A DNA stretch of 64,000 nucleotides from Brachionus manjavacas (Eukaryota; Rotifera; Eurotatoria; Ploima; Brachionidae). The stretch lies in contig JAHQIY010000013.1 of NCBI GenBank assembly GCA_019054805.1, positions 186,001 through 250,000 of the forward strand. The letters are read 5' to 3'. The notes under the pieces were generated by a model. The model ran no database searches, was not told the origin of the DNA, and saw only the letters and a list, made by a program, of their open reading frames with translations. Shown here piece after piece: positions 24,907-37,598 of the stretch; position 1 is the first letter of the stretch, and each line of letters starts with the position of its first letter. Both the position numbers and the translations under genes were made by a program.

Positions 24907-27900
24907 TTAGAAATAAAATTCATTAATATTATCTGGAACTGTGATCAAATTTTTACTATTTAAATATTCTATTAATTTTTCAATTGACTTGTATCTGCTT
25001 AGACTTTCTCTAGACCCGATTAGAATCAGCTTTTGTTTAGCTCTCGTAATGCTAACTGTTAATCGACGCTTGTCATTTAAAATTTCTAACTCCTTTTAGA
25101 AATAAATTTGTTCAAAATAATTGTTTTAAATAATTTTATATTAAATACTTTAGTTTCTTCAGATTTAATAATTGAATTTGTGAAACTCATTATTATCATT
25201 TTTTTATCACGTCCTTGAAATTGGTCAACTGTGTTGACTTCAATATCCTGGCATTTTGGATGACTCAATAGTCTTTGTTGAATTTCTTTTACTTGATTAT
25301 TATATGGAGCAATTATGCCTACATCATCTGCTGAAGTTATGTCTCCAAACTAATCATTTTAAAATTTTAACTAAAAATCGCTTTCAAAATGAAATTAAAA
25401 ACCTTAAAATATATCTTGACCAATATGTCTACAATTTCGCTCTCTGTTTTGTTCACTATTCTATTCTCATTTTTGTCCTCAGGATTGATTTTCTCAATTG
25501 ATCTAATTATATTACTCGTATCAATAAATATAATTGATTCAGTAAAAATTTTTCTCATTTTTTCTTGTCTAATTGATGACAAAAAATCAGCACAAATACT
25601 GACGAAGCCGTTTGCAGTTGAACTGGATAAACACTCAAGTTTACCATTATATGTAATAACGTTGGCTAAATTCATGATTTCTCTATTCATTCTATATTGA
25701 TGAACTAATTCAATTGATCCTTCCTTTGAGTCTAGCCATTCAAAAAGACTTACATTCATGCCCATCAACCTTAAAAATTTTGCCAAAATCAAACCCAAAA
25801 TATGTGGATTTTTAATTGCAAATACCTGGCATCTTTGTTTTTAATAATAGGTGGTAGTTGCTCTAAATCACCAACAAGAATAAATTTTTTACAAATAAAT
25901 AGAGGACCTAGACACGTGGTGAACAAAACCTGACTAGCTTCGTCCACAATGCAGTAGTCAAAATCTAATTTGTTAAATATTGAATTGTTGATGCTCGAAC
26001 AAGTAGTAGCTATCAGTTTCTTAACAAATAATGTGAATAAAAATAATATTTCTAAAGCTCTAAACATGTCTTACTTTTTCCTTGAAGAAATTATCTAATT
26101 CCTTAATAGATTTAATGCCATTTGTTAGAGAGTTTAATTCAAATTTTTTGATATCAGGATGAATTCTGTCATAATTTCCAATTCTCATGAAATCAATCGA
26201 ATACTTTTGAAAATTTTTTTTCTATAAAATTTCTAACTATATTCGATCAGAAATTATTTTACTTGATGTACAATTTTCAAAAGTAGATTGTCAACAGCTG
26301 AGTTTGTGAAGCTTGTAAATAAAACTTTTTTGCCCAAATTAACCAAGATAGCGATCAAAGCGGCTATTGTTGTTGTTTTACCAGTTCCTGGATATCCTTT
26401 TATTAATAGATAATTGTGAGTCATCAATGCCTTAATGAATAAAATAATTATCATCAAATAAAAATTATTAAATCTAATTGAAAACAGAATCTTTGCATAA
26501 AATAGAGTCAAACTTAAAAGAAAATTTTTTTTCAAAAAACATCTTTTTTAAAATTAAATTCCAAAAAAAATTGCTAAAATACTTTTATAATTGAAGCTTG
26601 TTGGCTTTTATTGAGGGTCTTGAAGATTGCTTTGTTACTCAAAACATGATGTTTGGGTAGTGATTTGTCAAATTGAGGTATTTTTTTCTCAATTATATAA
26701 GAACGAAGTTCCAAAGACCTCTCATTTGGGTTCATTAGTCGTGACAAATTTGAATAATTCAAGTTAATTGCAGACCTAAAATTAATTTTGTCAATTCTGT
26801 AAAGCTGATCAGTCTTTATCTTCTCCAATTGTTTGTCTAATAACAGACAAAATTGGGTTTTATCACTGTTTATAGTTTTTATGAATCCTTGTGCTATGCC
26901 AATGTGGTTTTCTGTCATCGAAGAAAGCAAAATCATGTCATTCTCTTTGATCAATAAATTTCGATTAAGTTCTCTAAAAAAATTTATTATTTATTTAAGA
27001 AAAAAAAAACTCTATTTTCTCTTACGAATCAGTTTTAACAAACAAATAAGAGTTAAAACCTTCCTTTTCTGTTTCGGAAGCCTTAGACTTAGGATCGAAT
27101 TTTAAATTGAAAACAGCAAAGCCAGACGATTCAAGTTCATTTTGAGACTTCCACCATAGAGTGTCTCCTGCATCAAATTGTCTATAGTCTCCAAATTCTA
27201 ACTCCAACATTTTATACCATTTGAAAAAAAAACTTTTGTCAGTTTCAGTCAAATGTTTGATCGAATTCGAATAGATCAAGCTATCGTTGGAAGTTATTTT
27301 TTTCTCGGACAAAAGCGAACAAACAGTCAATAGAGAGCATTTTGAACATATTCGATCCTCGTTCTTGAACTCTGGCAATTCATTTGACGACACATGATGT
27401 ACCAAATCATTTCTCAGTTGAATTAAGCCTCTCAAACTATTTTGGTTTACTTTAATAAATTTCATGCTCATATCTTTAAGATAAAGCAAAAGTCCAAAGT
27501 CCGATTGCTTTCTCTTCTCATAATTTAGCAGAGAGTAGAGCATCACTTGACCTTCATGCTCCACGCTAAATGTGGTGCGCCCTGATTTCAACTCAATAGG
27601 TATCACGTGATTCTGGGTCTGATTCAAATTTTCTTTTTTGGCCATTGATAAAAGGGGTTTGTGTGCTGAGATTTTTATTTCTGCACGAACTGTCAAATCC
27701 AAATTTCCTCTAATTCCATACTTTGGTGACCAAATCGATTCTTCTATATCATGAATTTCTCCAATGTTCAAATTTTTGACCAAAGTTTTGCTCTGATTTA
27801 CAACATTGTCTCGAAGCCATTTTTCAATACTTGACAAGTAAACAACTGTTTCCTTTAAAACAGCCTCTTCATCTAAATCACATTCATAAAGCTGATTTAT

Positions 27901-28629
27901 TATTTTTTTTTGTTTCAACAAATCGATTAGAAGGTTATTTAGCTCAGTCTTTGAATAGCATCGAGTGGAAATGGCTGTTTGGAACAGATTATGCAATAAT
28001 GTGCCAAGGACCATGTAAGAAGAATTAGAGCCATTTTCTTTGAACTTCCAGCTTAAGACAGCTCTAGAAAATTATGAAATTGTTGAATGTTTTACTTGTT
28101 TTATTTATTTGTTTAATTTACTTTTTTAAACAATGAAGAGCAGAAAGAATATTTGTACCAGATAAAATATGCTGTGGATTGACAATTAAAAAGCCTTTCG
28201 AATCGTTGAGAATATAATTTCCATCATTTTCAGCATCTGTCAGTATGTGTACAAGATAATTTTTCTTTATGTTTGAATTCGACCTGTAATTCAAAATTAA
28301 ATTAATCTTTTTCCAAAGCAAAAACCGATATTATGAAATGCTGACCAAGAATCAAATAAGCTGCACTTTATTTCACTATTAGTTTCATCATTTACACGGA
28401 CTAAATTCAAAATCAATGAGTCGCCAATTTCTTCTTTGCTAAACGAGACCACCTTGTATAAATTAACCGACACAGCATTTTCACTAATTTGTTCAGATGA
28501 CTCTTTACAATTTGGATCATTTGGCAAATTGATCCTTGGTTTTTTTTTTGGAGGCGATTCCAAATTTTTCAAAATTGAATCGCATGTATCTCTAATATTT
28601 TTTTTAATATTTGAAGATCTGACTTCCAT
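24907..28629 (-). CDS. DNA2: DNA2 replication ATP-dependent helicase/nuclease
   Basis: DNA2 trims long 5' flaps in Okazaki-fragment maturation and resects double-strand breaks, in nucleus and mitochondria. Ten exons: 28629-28346, 28283-28122, 28063-27026, 26973-26583, 26430-26263, 26221-26075, 26019-25826, 25769-25403, 25349-25149, 25092-24907, giving 1045 aa (human 1060). The RecB-like nuclease is in exon 3: [36 protein letters not shown], and the [10 protein letters not shown] cluster that with an upstream Cys should hold the Fe-S centre. Helicase motifs follow: [10 protein letters not shown] (Walker A), [16 protein letters not shown] (Walker B), [27 protein letters not shown] and VSITRAK. 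All key residues looked for are present. The start is the first ATG and gives a basic N-terminus. Confidence 0.96.
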
Positions 28630-28736
28630 AATTGAAATTTATTAAACATACAAAAACTAAGACTCTAATTTTAAAAATTAAAGCTCAACTAGAATCTAAG
28701 TGTTGCAATTTGTCTTTAGAACAATTTTTAAATAAG

Positions 28737-28744
28737 AAAAAAAA
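28737..28744 (-). terminator. RNA polymerase III terminator of the tRNA
   Basis: On the transcribed strand a run of eight T follows the mature tRNA end after three to four bases, the standard Pol III stop signal. Confidence 0.75.
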
Positions 28745-28746
28745 TT

Positions 28747-28826
28747 TGATAGCGGTGGGATTCGAACCCACGCCTGTTACGACTGGTGCCTAAAACCAGC
28801 GCCTTAGACCACTCGGCCACGCTACC
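28747..28826 (-). tRNA. tRNA-Leu (anticodon UAG)
   Basis: An 80 nt cloverleaf without intron. The acceptor stem GGTAGCG pairs with CGCTATC (one G-U), discriminator A. The D arm contains the A box TGGCCGAGTGG, the anticodon stem is CTGGT/ACCAG with loop TTTAGGC (anticodon TAG, reads CUA), and the T arm has the B box GGTTCGAATCC. The longer variable arm fits a class II leucine tRNA and is slightly shorter than the human one. CCA is not encoded, as in eukaryotes. It lies about 120 bp upstream of DNA2 on the same strand. Confidence 0.97.
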
Positions 28827-30579
28827 GACATAATCGTGAAATAAAATTTATTTGTTTTTTATTTGATTTTTTTGTAATCTTTTCTGAATTATAATATATG
28901 GCAATTAATTATTTATTGAAATTTTCTAATTAGATTTATATCAAAATATTAAAAAAGTTTGTTTTAATTTCAAGCTATTTTTAAAAGAAAAATTACTAAT
29001 TTGCATTTGACTATAGGGCTTTAATATTTCCTTTAAGTGGAAATGTTTGATATAACAAAATTTCAAAATGCATTTTGTTGATTTTTATATCGATTGATTT
29101 GACATCGTCTAAAAAAATTTACAAGATCACGGCACAATCCAAAATCATATATTTTTAAAAATAGCTTTAGTCAATTTGTAAGCTAAAAATTTTCCTGATT
29201 AAAATTAATCATGAAAAATGAATTTAAACAATTATTTTGACACTTTTTTTTCAGACATTTATGCTAAATTATCAAAAATATGTTTAGAACATAAGGAAGT
29301 TAAATTAAATTCGGATATTGAAGATTTATAAAATAATTGTAAACAGTCAGAATTTATTTTAACTTGTATTTGAGAGCGGTTGATAATTTTGAAACAAAAC
29401 AAGTTTCAATGGAATTTCAAACGTTGATTTTATAAATTATTTAAATTTATCGTAAAGAAAAAAAGTAATGCCAAACATGGTATTTTAAAAATTGACTGTG
29501 TAAGTTAAAATTAGAAAGCTAGTAAGTGATGGCGAAAAATTTGCTTCATTTCGTATCTTACCACGTATTGAATCATATCGAAATTATTTAATAAAAAAGT
29601 TTCTATTAAAATCATTACCATTCAAGTATTTTAATTTTTCATGATTTTTGTTTAAAATTGTTAAAATTAGATTTATTGTTCAAAAATAAAATTATGCATT
29701 CCAAAAATGAAAAGAACTCTACATTTTTCAATAAATCAAAGATTTTTTCTATAGAAAAGCATTGGCAATGTGAGTTTTTCAACAACCAAAATTAAATTTT
29801 ACTTTAGTCCTAAAATTTGTTCTGCAAAATGAAAGTGCCCATTACACCAAATGTTATCTATATTTTATTATATATTTGTGCTGGCTTTCAAACTTACAAA
29901 GACCTAGTTTAGGCGATTAAAGTTTTGTGTCACCTGAGATATTTGACAGAACCAGTTTTGAACAAAAAAGAATTGATTATGATTGCATAAGTTTGAATCT
30001 AAGATAATTCGATTTATTATATTTTCAGGTCTCACCCAGTCTTAACTTCTTTCATGATTTTAAAGTCTGGATAAGAATAATGGTTAGATATTAGATTTTT
30101 TGTTTTTCTTTTATTTAAAATTAAAAAATCGTTTGCTAGAAAACAGAGCTAGGTCAATTCTTTTTAATAATTGTTTTAAAAAATTTTTTTTAAGAAAGCG
30201 CAAATTTTTTCTGTATGCTTTAAAAAATTATTTATAAAATTAAGAAAACAATTTTTCTAATAGTAGTTAAATAAAATCAAGCTTATCAAATCATATACTC
30301 AGGTAAAATTATTTATTAAATTAAAATAAAACTACATATTACTTAGATAAGACTTACAAAACTGTTGATTTATTCTCATGATATTTTTTTTTTCATAATA
30401 TTGAAATAAATTAGTAAAATTTTAAAACAAAATAATTTTCTGTTGATAGATTTTATTTTATAAAATTATAATTTAACAAAAAGAATCAGTCATTTGAAAT
30501 TTTATGATAAAATTAATAAAACTGATTGTCAGAGGATCAAATTTTTTCTATCTTTTGTTTTTATTCTATTATAGTAATA
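28827..30579. other. Intergenic AT-rich region
   Basis: No open frame, RNA gene or repeat that I can support. It must contain the 5' flank of the diacylglycerol kinase gene at its right end. Confidence 0.5.
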
Positions 30580-33500
30580 ATGCTGGTCAGTGACAAAGGT
30601 AAAAATTAATATTTTTAACTTCAAAATCAAAATTTCAATTCTATTTAAATTTGAAAATTCTTTAACTTTTAGACTAAATAGGAGCTTTAAACAAATGCAA
30701 GGTATCAGTAATGGACAAGGAAATTTGTGATGATCTTAATATTAGCAAAAATTCAATTAGAAAAAATCCAATTCGCTTGTCGAAATCGTTGAACATATGC
30801 ACCCCTAAGCTATCTGAAGAAATAAGAGAACTTTCGAAAAGTACACTAATATCATCAATACAATTATTTAATACAGATATTGATAAAAATCATTTTAACA
30901 TTTTACAAACTATTAATCGTGGTGATTCGTCTTGTAATAGAGAAAATAATTTTTTAATGTCAAAAAGCCAAATTTCCTTAGAAATAGGAGATACCAGTAA
31001 ATTTACTGAATTTGTAAGCCAAAGCGTGTTTTCGTATAATCAATTTAAAACACCAAACTTATTTTTTGTCAATGACTATAAAAGCGATGAAGAAATAGAA
31101 GAAGAATTAGAAGAAACTTATATTGAAATCAATCAATTTGAAAAAAAGAAACAAAAACGTTTTCCTTTATCCTGGATTGGCAAATCCGTGGGCAAGTAAG
31201 TTCATGCAATTATTTAGATCGCACAAAGCTGAAGCTTTTATTTAGGATATTCTAATAAAAGCTAATATATATAATTTATAAACTTAGCTTTTGCTTAGCT
31301 GATTTCATATAATTAAAAAAATAAGAATATTTTTGTCAAAGAATTGGCAAAAGGAATCAGACTTATCATGTTCACCATAATAATAGCAGGATTTCAAGCC
31401 ACAAAAAAAACATTTCCTCTTCAGATCGAAACATTACCACTGATTCAGTTGCATCAATATTGAGACATCAATCGTCAAAATCAAGTTTCAAAAAGTTAAT
31501 AAAAACAGACTGGTCTGAGAACGCAAAGCAAGGAATACATGTTTGGTCAGACTGTTCAAATCAAGCAAATGAATCATGTTATCTTAACGAACAAGATGCT
31601 CTTGTATTATTAGTTTGTATTTCTTATTAAAGATTTTATTAATTTTTATATTTTTAAAGGAATTTCACAATTTGAACAAAAATTTAATATGCACTCCCCA
31701 ATCGGTATATTTTTAAAAAATTAATTTAGGGAAAAACTTAAACTGGTTCAATGATAAATATTCGAATATGTTTGTTTTTAATTAATTTTTTATTATAAAT
31801 TAAAGAAAATTTTAAACAAGAAAAAATGTCTAATTTGTAAAATAATCGTACACGAAGCATGTATTGAATCAGTACAGGTAAATTGGATTAGTATTTTCTT
31901 TTTAAAAAATATTTAACATTAAAACTTGGCAATGATTTGTTTTGGATGGTTTAACATGCGAATTTAATTAAAGTTTTTTTGACCATAATTTTCAAAATTA
32001 AAATTTATTTCTAAAAATTGAGTCATTTTTATCAAAAAGATTTAACTTAAATTGCTTGTTGTTTAATTTTTTCAAGTAACTATAAAATCAATAACTCTAT
32101 TTAACTACTATAATTTTTTTATACTTTTAATATATATTTATTTTTTTTTTAATAATCAATTAAATAAATCAAGTGTTAATCAGTCTCATGAGGCATGGGC
32201 ACTAGCCTGTTGATTAAGCTTGAAATTGATTGAAGTTAATTAGGCAAACAATGACACTGCTGTTCATTCAGCAATCAAATTGTGGTTAAGAAATCTTGTC
32301 TAAAGTTTCGTTCACAATTTTCGGATAATTTTTGCTTTGTAGGGAAATTCACTCAAAGATCTATTTATTTTTTAATTTCATTCAAATGAAATGAAGGATA
32401 AGGTTGAAAAAAACACTTAAATATTTTTAACGCCAAATAAATGTTTGTTTTTAAGAATAAAACACATATCTTATATATAGATCAATTTTTTACTAAAATG
32501 TGGATTTTTTTTGAAAATTTTTATTTAATTTATAAATTAGATTAGTAAGATTTATCATTTACGAAAAAAATTTTTTAAGTAATAAAATTCTAAAACTAAT
32601 TTTTCCCTCATTTAAGTTTTTTGTTCTTTTAAATTAATAAATTTTCTTTTGAACAAATTTTTATGTATTAAAATTTGAAATTTAGTTTTTTTTTGAGCTG
32701 TAACACATAAGTGTGAGTGCAGTTCATAACGCTGCACTTTATCAGCTTGCAACCTAAGTTGCATTAAGTCAAAGTTCCTCAGTATCAGATTCTGTAAACA
32801 GATCTTCTCCAGGTCTCCGACTTCATATGTCTATCAATTTTGGTCTTAAACTGATTGACCGTATCAGTCCCTACTATTTCCGAGGGTAAAAGGTTCCAGG
32901 TTGTAGCTGTTCGGTTAAGTAGGAATTTATGCCTCATTGTCCTTCCCTGCTTATCCCTTGTTATTTGGCTATTGTGTCTCCTGCTTGTCCCCTCACTTAC
33001 TCCCTCATTCTCTCTTATATCCAAATCTATCTTCTCGAACCCTTTCTTTATCTTAAATATTATAATATTTTGTCTTAAATATTCTTTCTAATAAACAATA
33101 TTTAGAATATTTAATCTTAACAATTTAAAAGATTAATAATTTATGATTTTTTTTTACTTTTAGTTATAAGTATATCCTTTTGTAAAAAATTTAAAACTAG
33201 ATTAGTCATCAGAGATTTATATGTTTCAAAGAAAAAAAGCCTAAGTTAGCCTAGTAAACTCAGAGAAATATTTTTTTCGCTCCAAGGGACAATTTGTTAT
33301 CTGTTTCGATTCTACAACAATAAAAGAACAAAGGATAGTCAATTTTGATAAAAAGTAAAAAAAGTTAATTTAATTAATTCTTAAAATAATTGAATTTACT
33401 TTGTTATTTTTTTCAAATTAATAATTCATAAATTATTTTCAAGTCATTTGAAAAAGAACAAACTGAGCAAATTATTGATCAAAAAGACGTATTCAATCAT

Positions 33501-36500
33501 TTAATTAAATTTGAACTTATTAAAAATAATGAGAAAACAAGCTGTCCATATTTGTTATAAATTTTTTTAATTCTCTAAGATTCAAATTTAAACCTTCAAA
33601 ACCTGTTTTTTTTTACAATTTTCCTCTAAAAAATATTTTTCATCTAAAAAAATCATTATCAAGTTTTAATGCAAATATTGTATTGTTTTAAAAAATTTTT
33701 TTTAAAAAGAAAAATATAAAATGCAAAAACACATTCCGTGAAGCTGCTGTTAAAAAAAATAGCTTTAAAGAAGTAACTTAAAAGAATTTAAAGTCTAAAG
33801 GCGAAAAAAATTAAAATTTATTAAAAGAAAAATAATCTGAATCTATTGAGATCGAACGCCAATCTTCATCATTGGTTGTGTCGCAGTTTTGATGAGACAA
33901 TATTTGACAATAAATGCCAACAATGCTCAAAAGTAAATATTATATTATTGCTATGCCATCATTTTAAAATAGTTAACTGGCTTCATTGGATTTTTCAAAT
34001 AGAGATTGAATGCTAAAAATTAAATATTTTCTTTTGAAATTTTTATTTCTCTCAATAAAATCCATTTAAATTTCTAATTGATAACAATTTTTAATTTTTT
34101 TTTTCCCCAATTTAAGAATTATACTAACAAGTTTGGAATACAAACAAGCCGAAATATCATTTGCTGCAGTTGGTGTAAAATATCCTATCACTTGAAATGT
34201 TTTCCAAAAAACCTTCTTCAAAAAGAATGCACTTTTGGAGAATTTAAAAATATGATTATTCCACCTGACTGGGTAATCAAGTCAAGCAATAAAAGTTCCT
34301 TTCGCTCAAATGTAAAACGGACATACTTATGCCCAACAAATTGTGACCATGAACAGCAAATTTTTGAGTCAACAGATGAGAAAATTTTGCTTGCTTCATC
34401 ATGTACTTCTACTAAAAATGCACATCGAAATGTTGAAAATTCGTTTTTCATTAGACCAAATCCATCTATCTGTGGAAAAAATCAAATGATAAAACCAATA
34501 TTAGTATTAATCAATCCTAAAAGTGGTGGCAAATTAGGCCAAAAATTACTCAAAAAATTCACCTGGTTTCTCAATCCTAGACAAGTTTTTGATCTTACTT
34601 TACCCGGATGTCCAAAATTACCGTAAGTTTAAAAATGTTTTTAGGAGATTAATGAAAAAAGAAATTTTTGCGTCAAGATTATATCTGTATCGAAATGTGC
34701 CAAATTTGCGTATTCTGGTAGGAGGTGGGGATGGAACAGTTGGATGGATTTTGTCCGAGATAGACCAGATAAAATTCTTGATTTCACCTCCATCCGTAGC
34801 TGTATTACCATTGGGTACAGGAAATGATCTCGCCAGATCTTTGAATTGGGGAAGTAGATATTCTGGTGAGCCACTTAACAAAATACTTAATCGAGTCTTA
34901 GAAAGTAGAGCCACAAAGTTAGACCGATGGAAAGTAAGCATAAAACCGAATTGTGATTCCAGATTAGAAGATTTAGAAAAAATAGATGACTATGATTGTT
35001 TAAAAAATGATGTTATGAATAATTATTTTAGTCTTGGTGCTGATGCACACGTCTGTCTTGAATTTCATGAAAAAAGAGGTAAATATACTTGATTGCTCAT
35101 TGGAAACTTTTTTTTTAATTGAAAATTCTTTTTTTTTTAAAGACTCTAGAATGATTATACTGAGCCTATTGGGGAGTAAAGCTTTTTGATTACTATAATT
35201 CCATTTAAAGAATTTGAATTATTGAAAAATTAGAACTTTTGTTAAAATAACTAGATAAAGTCTTTAAAGTAGATTCGAATGAAAATTATCATTAAAAAGG
35301 GTTTTAAAATGAAAAGGTATCTTTGAATATTGAAATTCAAATGCATATTGAACTAAAATTCTTCCATTTTTTTTAAATTTAAATTAAAGATAATAAAATA
35401 TATTTAAAAAATACTGCAACATACTTTGATGCACTTATTTACCAAAAATAATTATTTTCGTATAAAAAATAAGCATCAATATGATTTAAACTGATTATTG
35501 ACTTGATTTAATATATTGACTCAAAAAAAAGAATATAAAGATTTTATTATTGGTAAAAAATGTTGCAGTATTTTTAAAATAGACCTTATTATCTTTAATT
35601 TTAATTACCGTAAATAAATAAAAAATTAAAAAAATCGTGGAGTTAATTTTAAAACAGAAAATAAGTCAAATTTTTCAATTTTTTTGTTAGAGTAAAAATT
35701 AAATTTAGGCTTTTTTTTCTTTATATTCAAGATATTTTCTAGCTAATTTAATTTTAATAGTCATCAAATATAAACTATGTAATAAGAATTTTTGTTAAAC
35801 ATGTATTTGAAATTCAAAACGTTTTGAAAACTTATAAACAAATTTTTAAAATCAATTTTGAAAATACTTTTAAATTTGGATCAGCCAAAAAAGTCAAATG
35901 AATGAATGTTTAAACTCATTTCATAAAGGGGGACCGGTTTCGACTAGGTAATAATTTCGATATAGATGATCAACTGGATGCAGTAGCCTCTGTTTCAGAC
36001 CGGGGCCATTGCTCAAAAGGTACTAGACAAGGAGATGAGCGCCTCCCCATTATCCACTAGGATAGAAAAGGGACAGTTATTAGTTTTATTGTTATTATTA
36101 TTATTTAAAAGTCAAAAGTTTTCAATAATTCTAATTTTGGTCTAGGAAATATAATAATTAGAAAGCTTAGCTATCGAATGATGAAGAAAAAATTCATAAA
36201 CTCCATTCATAGGTTCAGCAAAATCATTCTAAAGTCTTTGTAAAAAAGCAGTTTAAAAAAAATGTTCAATTAAAGATTTTAAAAAATAATATTTAAGAAG
36301 CAAACCCTAATCGGTTTTCAAGTCGATGGTTCAATCTTTTACAGTACTTCGAGGTTTTTTATAAAATATTTTTAAAAATTGAAAATGAAGATTAATATTT
36401 TTTTATCTTAAAGGCTGGAAGTAAAGATATGATTAAAAAAACTTGGCGGGATCTGAAAAACTACATTACATTAGAAGTAATTTCCAAAAAATAGAAAATA

Positions 36501-37598
36501 AATTTTTGTTTTTAACTTTTTGTAATTTAGTGTGACGGCAAAAACTATACAGAAATTATTAAATCTCGAGGATATCATTGTTTGATCTTTTTAAACATTC
36601 AAAAATACAGCAGTGGCACAAATCCATGGGGAAATTTTGACAACGATAACTATGAACCTCAAGCAATGAATGATGGACGCTTAGAAGTAATTGGATGCTA
36701 CACATCAACTTTGGTAGTTCTATTTTTTCTCAATTATCTTTTAGCTTTTTAGAATTTTTAGAATATTTTTTCTTTATAAAGGCTAAACTTCAAATTGGTG
36801 GTTATGGAGAACGACTGTGCCAGGCTAATACAATTAAATTGACTACATCCTCATGCATTCCTATTCAAATTGACGGCGAACCCACTAAACTGGGTCCATC
36901 AATTATAGAAATATTTCATAAAAATCAGGCAACCATGTTAGAACACAAAAAAAACTAGTACTTTTAATAATATGATCTTTTAAAGATTATGTTTATAATT
37001 TCGCATAGCACAGACAGCCCGATTTTGAGTTGCCAGAAGACTGTTCAAAATAGCTTCGAAGTTAAGTGCCTACTTAAAACTGATTATGATCTATTTAGGA
37101 ATGATTATGATATCCTGCGACAAAAAGGCAAATAATTATTCAATTCTGAAAATTTTTATTCAGTAATAGTTTTATTTTAGCATATAATGTTGGAACTATT
37201 TGTACATTTAATTTGACTGATTCATTAGCAAAAGTTAGACAGACAGTCGAATTGCTTTTAAAAAACTGCGCAAAAGTAGCTTATTCATTTAAATGGACAT
37301 TCTTGAATGGGGACGAGTTTTTTTGTATTAGGGAAGATTCTGATGAGTGTTTAATAGATCTTTTGACATCAGATTGGACAATATATATTCTAGATGAAAC
37401 AAAAGAAGTTAAAGGAATAGCTTTTAAAAATAATGAATGCAAAAATTTTACAGAATCATCAATAAAAGTTAGCGATATTCAGAAGATCCAAACAAGTTCA
37501 AGTAATTGTTTATTTTTTTTATTTTTAAATTTTTTCTAATCTTAAAAGATTTAAAAGTTGTGCCAATAATCAAGCCGTCAGAGGATAATAAAGATTGA
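30580..37598 (+). CDS. Diacylglycerol kinase, zeta/iota type
   Basis: Phosphorylates diacylglycerol to phosphatidic acid, ending DAG signalling. Exons: 30580-30598 (tentative first), 30682-31195, 31390-31603, 31660-31704, 31806-31877, 33710-33772, 33828-33932, 34117-34622, 34678-35078, 36414-36476, 36531-36713, 36782-36957, 37009-37127, 37181-37501, 37549-37598. Two C1 domains are spread over small exons: first with [24 protein letters not shown]; second with [28 protein letters not shown]. Catalytic part: [55 protein letters not shown]; accessory part: [29 protein letters not shown]. Motif wording and the C-terminal block after the catalytic domain match DGK zeta/iota, but no ankyrin repeats follow. 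A conserved segment of about 27 residues between exons ending 35078 and starting 36414 was not found. The 37127 donor is GC, not GT. Confidence 0.92.
31878..33709. other. DGK intron with AT-rich DNA and a LINE tail
   Basis: At 1.83 kb this is the longest DGK intron. It contains the LINE fragment at 32700-33060 and otherwise AT-rich sequence without coding signal. Confidence 0.6.
32700..33060 (-). mobile_element. LINE C-terminal fragment in a DGK intron
   Basis: The minus strand from 33024 to 32785 translates without interruption to a classic non-LTR ORF2 terminus: [14 protein letters not shown], then [19 protein letters not shown] and [12 protein letters not shown], with a stop at 32785 and a moderately GC-rich 3' UTR to about 32700. 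It is antisense to the host gene and better preserved than the other LINE tails here, so it is probably younger. Confidence 0.85.
35373..35606. repeat. Fold-back (hairpin) element in a DGK intron
   Basis: Arms of about 40 bp, ATTAAAGATAATAA to ATACTGCAACAT on the left (35384-35422) and its near-complement on the right (35557-35605), enclose an interior that continues as an imperfect palindrome (TTTACCAAAAATAA against its complement near 35547). No coding potential. Confidence 0.65.
35930..36110 (+). repeat. GC-richer retroposon-like patch with (TTA)n tail
   Basis: About 150 bp of clearly higher GC content (GGGGGACCGGTTTCGAC near the start, CAGACCGGGGCCATTGC in the middle) ends in a (TTATTA)n tail. 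A short 5'-truncated body plus trinucleotide tail fits a SINE or LINE 3' end; no protein segment was recognised. Confidence 0.45.

Noticed and set aside
34623..34644. A 22 bp intron in DGK
   Set aside because: A later acceptor at 34677 gives a 55 bp intron of normal size and a better family alignment in the same frame, removing ten or so unexplained residues.
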